In this document: piece after piece, positions 33,312 through 39,081 of the stretch
Layout of the letters: every line of letters begins with the position of its first letter
Numbering within the stretch: position 1 is the first letter of the stretch
Assembly: GCF_902826655.1 (NCBI RefSeq)
Contig: NZ_CADEFR010000034.1
Span: 1 to 39,081, forward strand
Reading direction: 5' to 3'
DNA length: 39,081 nt
Source: an uncultured Methylibium sp.
GTDB lineage: Bacteria > Pseudomonadota > Gammaproteobacteria > Burkholderiales > Burkholderiaceae_C
Notes under the pieces: model-generated
Told to the model about the DNA's origin: nothing
Databases searched by the model: none
The model's input: the letters and a program-made list of their open reading frames with translations, nothing else
Program-made: the position numbers and the translations under genes

Positions 33312-34282
33312 CGGGGCCGCAGCGGCTCGTCCATCCCGCAGCGGCCGCCAGTGCGTCCGTGGTCAGCAGCGACTTCGCTCGCGAGCTGCTCGCCGGCCTG
33401 GCGCGGCGGCCGCGCAGCGTGGCGCCGAAGTTCTTCTACGACGCGGCCGGCTCGGCGCTGTTCGACCGCATCTGTGCGCTGCCCGAGTACTACCCGACGC
33501 GCACCGAGCTGGCCCTGCTGGCCGCGAAGGCCGGCGAGATCGCGGCCTGCATGGGCGCGGACGCCGAGATCGTCGAGTTCGGCGCCGGCTCCAGCCGCAA
33601 GATCCGCGTGCTGCTCGAGGCGCTGAAGCGCCCGCAGCGTTTCGTGCCGATCGACATCTCGGCGGACCACCTGCAGGGCGCCGCGTCCGCGCTGCGGCGC
33701 GACTTCCCCGGCCTCGAGGTGCTGCCGATCGGCGGCGACTTCACGCGGCCGCTGGCACTGCCGGCGCCGCTGGGCCGGCCGCGCGTCGGCTTCTTCCCGG
33801 GCTCGTCGATCGGCAACTTCACGCCCGACGAGGCGGTGGCCTTCCTGCGCCAGGTGTCGGAGCTGCTGCGCGGCGGCGGGCTGCTGGTCGGCGTCGACCT
33901 GGTCAAGGACCCGGCGCTGCTGCACGCCGCCTACAACGATGCGGCCGGCGTCACCGCGGACTTCAACCTCAATCTGCTGGCGCGCGCGAATCGCGAGCTG
34001 GGCGCCGACTTCGACCTGGCCGCCTTCGCGCACTACGCGTTCTACGCGCCGCAGCGGCAGCGCATCGAGATGCACCTCGTCAGCCGGCGCGAGCAGCGCG
34101 TGCACTGCTGCGGCCACGACTTCGACTTCGCCGAGGGCGACGCGATCCACACCGAGAACTCGTACAAGTACAGTGTCGACGGCTTCCGCGCGCTGGCTTC
34201 GCAGGCCGGCTACGAGCCGGGGCCGGCGTGGATCGACGCGCAGCGGCTGTTCAGCATCCACTGGCTGGCGCTGCCCGCCTGA
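33308..34282 (+). CDS. egtD: L-histidine N-alpha-methyltransferase EgtD
   Basis: EgtD trimethylates the alpha-amino group of histidine with three SAM to make hercynine, the precursor used by EgtB. The 324-residue protein has the family blocks PKFFYDAAGSALFDRICALP and YYPTRTE (about 40-66), the SAM loop AEIVEFGAGSSRKIRVLLEA (87-105), PIDISADHLQGAASALRRDF, FFPGSSIGNFTPDEAVAFLR, GGLLVGVDLVKDPALLHAAY and the C-terminal HTENSYKYSVDGF. The start is ATG 33308, overlapping the egtB TGA by four bases; the much longer open frame running upstream from about 31937 is antisense-like noise over egtB. No egtC, egtE or egtA is adjacent. Confidence 0.96.
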   Translation: MTGPQRLVHPAAAASASVVSSDFARELLAGLARRPRSVAPKFFYDAAGSALFDRICALPEYYPTRTELALLAAKAGEIAACMGADAEIVEFGAGSSRKIRVLLEALKRPQRFVPIDISADHLQGAASALRRDFPGLEVLPIGGDFTRPLALPAPLGRPRVGFFPGSSIGNFTPDEAVAFLRQVSELLRGGGLLVGVDLVKDPALLHAAYNDAAGVTADFNLNLLARANRELGADFDLAAFAHYAFYAPQRQRIEMHLVSRREQRVHCCGHDFDFAEGDAIHTENSYKYSVDGFRALASQAGYEPGPAWIDAQRLFSIHWLALPA

Positions 34283-34308
34283 CGCAACCCGATGGAAGGC
34301 AGCAAGGC

Positions 34309-34587
34309 ATGAAGGCAGTCTGGAACGGCGTCGTGATCGCCGAGAGCGACGACACCGTCGTGATCGAAGGCAACCACTACTTCCCCGAGAGCGCGCTGAA
34401 GCGCGAGTACGTCGTCGGCAGCAACCACCGCACGATGTGCTCGTGGAAGGGCCAGGCGAACTACTACTCGCTGCTGGTCGACGGCGAGCTGAACCCGGAC
34501 GCGGTCTGGTACTACGCCGATCCGAAGGAAGCCGCTGCCGAGATCAAGGGCCGCGTCGCCTTCTGGAAGGGCGTGAAGGTGTCGTGA
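34309..34587 (+). CDS. DUF427 domain-containing protein
   Basis: A 92-residue DUF427 protein, start ATG 34309 with GGCAGCAAGG upstream. The sequence is clearly this family: MKAVWNGVVIAESDDTVVIE, GNHYFPESALKREYVVGSNH, RTMCSWKGQANYYSLLVDGE, and PDAVWYYADPKEAAAEIKGR with VAFWKGVKV at the end. The domain is a small beta-rich fold of unproven biochemical function, found widely in bacteria and fungi. It is 26 bp after egtD on the same strand and so may be co-transcribed with the ergothioneine genes. Whether it takes part in that pathway is unknown. It converges on the fumarase gene with 12 bp between stops. Confidence 0.93.
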   Translation: MKAVWNGVVIAESDDTVVIEGNHYFPESALKREYVVGSNHRTMCSWKGQANYYSLLVDGELNPDAVWYYADPKEAAAEIKGRVAFWKGVKVS

Positions 34588-34599
34588 CCCGGGTCTCGT

Positions 34600-36123
34600 T
34601 CAGGCGACCGCCACCGGGATCTTGCCGATCTTCGCCTGCCATTCCGCGGGGCCGGTCTGGTGCACCGAGCTGCCGGTCGAGTCGACCGCCACCGTCACCG
34701 GCATGTCGGTGACCGAGAACTCGTAGATGGCTTCCATGCCGAGATCGGCAAAGCCGACGACCCGCGCCGACTTGATCGCCTTGGCCACGAGGTAGGCCGC
34801 GCCGCCGACGGCCATCAGGTAGGCCGACCTGTGCCTGCGGATCGCCTCGATGCCGGCCGGGCCGCGCTCGGCCTTGCCGATCATGCCGATCAGGCCGGTC
34901 TGGGCCAGCATCATCTCGGTGAACTTGTCCATGCGCGTGGCGGTGGTCGGGCCGGCGGGGCCGACCACCTCGTCGCGCACCGGGTCGACCGGGCCGACGT
35001 AGTAGATGACGCGGTTGCTGAAGTCCACCGGCAGCGTCTCGCCCCTGGCCAGCATGTCCTGGATGCGCTTGTGCGCGGCGTCGCGGCCGGTCAGCATCCT
35101 GCCGTTGAGCAGCAGCGTGTCGCCGGGCTTCCAGCTCGCGACTTCCTCGCGCGTCAGGGTGTCGAGGTTGACCGACTTGCTCTTGTTGTAGTCCGGGGCC
35201 CACTTCACGTCGGGCCACAGGTCCAGCGAGGGCGGATCGAGGTAGGCCGGACCCGACCCGTCGAGCACGAAGTGCGCGTGGCGCGTCGCCGCGCAGTTGG
35301 GGATCATCGCGACCGGCTTGCTGGCGGCATGCGTCGGGTACATCGCGATCTTGACGTCGAGCACCGTCGTCAGGCCGCCCAGGCCCTGGGCGCCGATGCC
35401 CAGCGCGTTGATCTTGTCGCACAGCTCGATGCGCAGTTCCTCGGTCTTGTTCTGCGGGCCGCGTGCCTTCAGTTCGTGCATGTCGATGTCGCCCATCAGC
35501 GACTCCTTGGCCATCAGCATCGCCTTCTCGGCGCTGCCGCCGATGCCGATGCCCAGCATGCCCGGCGGGCACCAGCCGGCGCCCATGGTCGGCACGGTCT
35601 TGAGCACCCAGTCGACCAGCGAGTCGCTCGGGTTGAGCATCACGAACTTGCTCTTGTTCTCGGAGCCGCCGCCCTTGGCCGCGACCTGCACATCGACGGT
35701 GTTGCCGGGCACCACCGTCATGTGCACGACGGCCGGCGTGTTGTCCTTGGTGTTCCTGCGCTCGAAGTGCGGGTCGGCCACGATCGAGGCGCGCAGCTTG
35801 TTCTCGGGGTCGAGGTAGCCGCGGCGCACGCCTTCGTTCACGGCGTCCTCGATCGATCCGGCAAAGCCCTCGAAGCGCACGTCCATGCCGATCTTCAGGA
35901 AGACGTTGACGATGCCGGTGTCCTGGCAGATCGGACGCCGGCCCTCGGCGCACATCTTCGAGTTGGTGAGGATCTGCGCGATCGCGTCCTTGGCCGCGAC
36001 GCTCTGCTCGGTCTCGTAGGCGCGCGCGAGGTGGGCGATGTAGTCGGCCGGGTGGTAATAGCTGATGTACTGCAGCGCGGCAGCGATGCTCTCGACGAAG
36101 TCGGCGTGGCGGATCGTGGTCAT
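34600..36123 (-). CDS. fumA: Fumarate hydratase, class I (iron-sulfur)
   Basis: This is the oxygen-sensitive [4Fe-4S] fumarase that interconverts fumarate and malate in the TCA cycle. The 507-residue protein is the fused form: alpha-type domain (1-280) with the cluster-ligand regions PICQDTGIVNVF (Cys66), GAGWCPPGMLGIGIGGSAEK (Cys185) and IPNCAATRHAHF (Cys277), then the beta-type domain with LLLNGRMLTGRDAAHKRI, IYYVGPVDPVRDEVVGPAGP and TTATRMDKFTEMMLAQTGLI. The homologous L(+)-tartrate dehydratases share this fold, but the single fused chain and length favour fumarase. The start ATG 36123 is preceded by a 116-bp gap shared with nhaA. An AT-rich patch (36214-36225) in that gap is the only promoter-like feature seen. 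Confidence 0.95.
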   Translation of the reverse strand: MTTIRHADFVESIAAALQYISYYHPADYIAHLARAYETEQSVAAKDAIAQILTNSKMCAEGRRPICQDTGIVNVFLKIGMDVRFEGFAGSIEDAVNEGVRRGYLDPENKLRASIVADPHFERRNTKDNTPAVVHMTVVPGNTVDVQVAAKGGGSENKSKFVMLNPSDSLVDWVLKTVPTMGAGWCPPGMLGIGIGGSAEKAMLMAKESLMGDIDMHELKARGPQNKTEELRIELCDKINALGIGAQGLGGLTTVLDVKIAMYPTHAASKPVAMIPNCAATRHAHFVLDGSGPAYLDPPSLDLWPDVKWAPDYNKSKSVNLDTLTREEVASWKPGDTLLLNGRMLTGRDAAHKRIQDMLARGETLPVDFSNRVIYYVGPVDPVRDEVVGPAGPTTATRMDKFTEMMLAQTGLIGMIGKAERGPAGIEAIRRHRSAYLMAVGGAAYLVAKAIKSARVVGFADLGMEAIYEFSVTDMPVTVAVDSTGSSVHQTGPAEWQAKIGKIPVAVA

Positions 36124-36239
36124 GGCGGTTCCGGGAGGCTGGAGGCGGCGCGGGAACCTTCGGGGCCTCGCGCGGGTCTGGCAACAGGGCCTGGCGGCAC
36201 GGCCCCAAGCGCGAATTTTAATGAACCGGGAGGCTCCTC

Positions 36240-37406
36240 TTGATCGGCAGCATCCGTCGCTTCATCGCCTCCGAGTCCGCCGGCGGCGTCGTCCTGGCCC
36301 TGGCGGCGATCGCCGCGCTGGGGGTCAGCAACTCGGGCCTCGGCGAGACCTACCAGCGCTTCGTGCAGATGCCGGGCGAGCTGCGCATCGGCGATGCGCT
36401 GCTGCTGTCCAAGCCGCTGCTGCTCTGGGTCAACGACCTGTGGATGGCGGTGTTCTTCTTCCTGGTCGGGCTGGAGGTCAAGCGCGAGCTGCTGGCCGGC
36501 GAGCTGGCGTCGCTGCGGCAGGCCCTGCTGCCGGCCGGCGCGGCGCTGGGCGGCATGCTCGTGCCGGCGCTGATCTACGCGGCCTTCAATGCCGGAGATC
36601 CGGTCGCGCTGCGCGGCTGGGCCATTCCCGCCGCGACCGACATCGCCTTCGCACTGGGCATCCTGATGCTGCTGGGCTCGCGGGTGCCGGCCTCGCTCAA
36701 GGTGTTTCTCACTGCCGTCGCGATCATCGACGACCTCGGTGCGATCCTCGTGATCGCGCTCTTCTACACCGCAGACCTGTCGCTGGCCATGCTGGGCGGT
36801 GCCGTGGTCGGCGGGGCGCTGCTCGTCGCCTTGAATCGCGCGCGGGTGATGCAGGTGGGGCCCTACGTCGCCGTCGGCCTGCTGATCTGGGTCTTCGTGC
36901 TCAAGTCGGGCGTGCACGCGACCCTGGCCGGCGTGCTGACGGCCCTGGCGATCCCGCTGCGCGGCGCCGACGGACGTTCGCCTCTGGAGACGGCCGAGCA
37001 CGCGCTGCATCCCTGGGTGGCCTTCCTGGTGCTGCCGATGTTCGCCTTCGTCAATGCCGGGGTGGTGCTGGACGGCGTCGGCCTCGACACGCTGGGCCAG
37101 TCGGTGCCGCTGGGCATCGCCGCCGGCCTCGTGCTCGGCAAGGCGATCGGCGTCTTCGGCAGCTCGATGCTGCTGATCCGCTACGCCGGCGCCGAGCTGC
37201 CGGCCGGCGCGAGCCGCTGGCAGTTCTTCGGCGTGTGCCTGCTGTGCGGCGTCGGCTTCACGATGAGCCTGTTCATCGGCGCGCTGGCCTTCGACGGCCA
37301 GGGGCCGGACTACGACACCCAGGTCAAGCTCGGCGTGCTGGGCGGCTCGCTGGTCGCCGGGGTGCTGGGCACCCTGGTGCTGCTGCGCGCGCCCCGGGCT
37401 CAGTGA
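36240..37406 (+). CDS. nhaA: Na+/H+ antiporter NhaA
   Basis: NhaA exchanges two protons for one sodium ion across the inner membrane, giving pH and salt homeostasis. The 388-residue protein has about 12 membrane segments and the signature residues Asp134 in ATDIAFALGIL and the ion-binding pair Asp164-Asp165 in AIIDDLGAILVIALFY. The early LLLWVNDLWMAVFFFLVGLE and VKREL motif, and FVLKSGVHATLAGVLTALAI, are also typical. The start is TTG 36240 with a strong GGGAGG (36228-36233). It is divergent from the fumarase gene. Its last seven bases overlap, tail to tail, the UPF0114 gene on the other strand. Confidence 0.97.
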   Translation: MIGSIRRFIASESAGGVVLALAAIAALGVSNSGLGETYQRFVQMPGELRIGDALLLSKPLLLWVNDLWMAVFFFLVGLEVKRELLAGELASLRQALLPAGAALGGMLVPALIYAAFNAGDPVALRGWAIPAATDIAFALGILMLLGSRVPASLKVFLTAVAIIDDLGAILVIALFYTADLSLAMLGGAVVGGALLVALNRARVMQVGPYVAVGLLIWVFVLKSGVHATLAGVLTALAIPLRGADGRSPLETAEHALHPWVAFLVLPMFAFVNAGVVLDGVGLDTLGQSVPLGIAAGLVLGKAIGVFGSSMLLIRYAGAELPAGASRWQFFGVCLLCGVGFTMSLFIGALAFDGQGPDYDTQVKLGVLGGSLVAGVLGTLVLLRAPRAQ

Positions 37407-38008
37407 GCCTGGCTGCCGGCCGGCGCCGACCCGGACATCAGCCGGTCGGTGTAGGCGATGGCCATCGCCGACAGCAGGAAGGTGATGTGGATCGCGGTCT
37501 GCGCGATCAGCACCTTGTCGGTGTAGTTGGCCGCATTGATGAAGGTCTTGAGCAGGTGGATCGAGCTGATGCCGATGATGGCGGTGGCCAGCTTGACCTT
37601 CAGCACCGAGGCGTTGACATGGCTCAGCCACTCCGGCTGGTCGGGGTGGCCTTCGAGGTTCATGCGAGAGACGAAGGTCTCGTAGCCGCCGACGATCACC
37701 ATGATCAGCAGGTTGCTGATCATCACCACGTCGATCAGCGCCAGCACCACCAGCATGATGATGGTCTCGTTGAGCGCAGTGGTCTCCACGCCCGTGTAGC
37801 CGATGCTCTTGATCAGCGCGGTGACGGCGGTCTGGCTGCCGAAGGCGGCCTCGATCAGGTGCCACAGCTCCAGCAGGAAGTGCCAGACGTAGACGCCCTG
37901 GGCCGCGATCAGGCCGACGTAGAGCGGCAGCTGCAGCCAGCGGCTGGCGAAGATCAGGTTGGGCAGGGGGCGGAGCTTGGCGGTGCTGGGATCGGGGATC
38001 TGGGCCAT
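37400..38008 (-). CDS. yqhA: UPF0114 / YqhA family membrane protein
   Basis: A 202-residue inner-membrane protein of the TIGR00645/UPF0114 (YqhA) family. It starts MAQIPDPSTAKLRPLPNLIF, followed by four hydrophobic segments: about 20-46 (WLQLPLYVGLIAAQGVYVWHF), about 83-105 (IIMLVVLALIDVVMISNLLI), about 137-152 (LKVKLATAIIGISSIHLL) and about 168-185 (LIAQTAIHITFLLSAMAI). VETTALNETIIMLVV and GGYETFVSRMNLEGHPDQPE are family-typical. The function is unproven; some relatives are studied as stress-related channels or transporters. The stop lies within the last codons of the convergent nhaA (7-bp overlap). Its start faces the acs promoter region. Confidence 0.94.
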   Translation of the reverse strand: MAQIPDPSTAKLRPLPNLIFASRWLQLPLYVGLIAAQGVYVWHFLLELWHLIEAAFGSQTAVTALIKSIGYTGVETTALNETIIMLVVLALIDVVMISNLLIMVIVGGYETFVSRMNLEGHPDQPEWLSHVNASVLKVKLATAIIGISSIHLLKTFINAANYTDKVLIAQTAIHITFLLSAMAIAYTDRLMSGSAPAGSQAH

Positions 38009-38257
38009 GGCGGGGTACCGGTCGGGGAGGGCGGATTCTAGTGAAGCGCTCCGCGGCCAGCGGCGAACCTGCCGGGCGAACAGCGGGAGCGTGTCGTTGT
38101 GGCGCAGCGTGGGACGACCCGGCTAGTGACTGTCCGCAATGGTCGCGGCGCGGCGGCTCGCGCTACATTGCGCCGAGTCGTTGGCGTGCCGTCTGCAGTA
38201 AGGGCTTCGTAAGAGCGCCTGCTTATGGTGCACCGCACAACAATCGAGGAGACGAGC
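38009..38257. other. Intergenic region between yqhA and acs, candidate regulatory leader
   Basis: This 249-bp gap is the largest in the window. A reading frame at 38041-38265 lacks coding character and overlaps the acs start. A sigma-54-like element, TGGCGTGCCGTCTGCA (38182-38197), has the essential GG and GC at correct -24/-12 spacing and would start transcription about 50 nt before the acs ATG. GGAGACGAG is the acs ribosome binding site. No terminator or repeat was found. Confidence 0.4.

Positions 38258-39081
<824 letters not shown>

Noticed and set aside
34660-36243. 527-codon plus-strand frame across the fumarase gene
   Set aside because: It is antisense to a clear class I fumarase and rich in His/Arg/Val/Gly repeats without any domain.

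Overview
The window is a compact, very GC-rich chromosomal segment. It is almost certainly from a betaproteobacterium of the order Burkholderiales (Rubrivivax/Leptothrix/Ideonella-like). The evidence is the strong G/C third-position bias, the short Burkholderiales-type H-NS protein, the etfBA/acyl-CoA dehydrogenase block, a PaaR-controlled paa operon and the egtB-egtD pair. Genus is an inference. Coding density is very high: the largest gap without a gene is about 250 bp (38009-38257, upstream of acs). No insertion sequence, integrase, prophage or CRISPR array was seen. Both ends cut a gene: the 3' end of etfB on the left and the 5' part of acs on the right.

Layout. 1-4002 (+): etfB (partial), etfA, a 596-residue acyl-CoA dehydrogenase and a nitronate monooxygenase, a flavin/acyl-CoA oxidation block. 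4022-5934 (-): a small Cys-rich protein, an H-NS-type nucleoid protein, and a periplasmic ferric-iron binding protein with a terminator and a clear Fur box. 6025-9117 (-): a J-domain-less protein with a DnaJ-type zinc finger and membrane helices, then yggX and argA. 9144-13918 (+): hrpA, tRNA-Pro(TGG) and an exported unknown protein. 14030-17040 (+): a Liv-type substrate-binding protein overlapping an exported M3 oligopeptidase, with a TetR-type palindrome upstream. 17053-24729: divergent paaR and paaABCDE-Y-G-I-K, the aerobic hybrid phenylacetate pathway from CoA activation (PaaK) through ring epoxidation (PaaABCE) and isomerisation (PaaG) plus thioesterase rescue (PaaI). The ring-cleavage and beta-oxidation genes (paaZ, paaF, paaH, paaJ) are not in this window. 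24791-26340 (+): tRNA-Arg(TCT) and a DcaP-like porin whose Shine-Dalgarno lies in one arm of a perfect 12-bp inverted repeat. 26456-31932: a large regulator (winged helix, BTAD-like, TolB-like and TPR regions) divergent from a SAM methyltransferase, a vanadium-haloperoxidase-like/DUF3455 fusion and an alpha/beta hydrolase. 32055-34587 (+): egtB-egtD (ergothioneine) and a DUF427 protein. 34600-39081: class I fumarase (-), nhaA (+), a UPF0114 membrane protein (-) and acs (+, partial).

The most unusual items are the haloperoxidase-DUF3455 fusion and its neighbourhood, the DnaJ-zinc-finger membrane protein, the exported PepF-like peptidase coupled to an orphan binding protein, and the porin leader hairpin. 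The paaA promoter is unusually readable: an 18-bp perfect palindrome overlaps the -35 box and most of the spacer.
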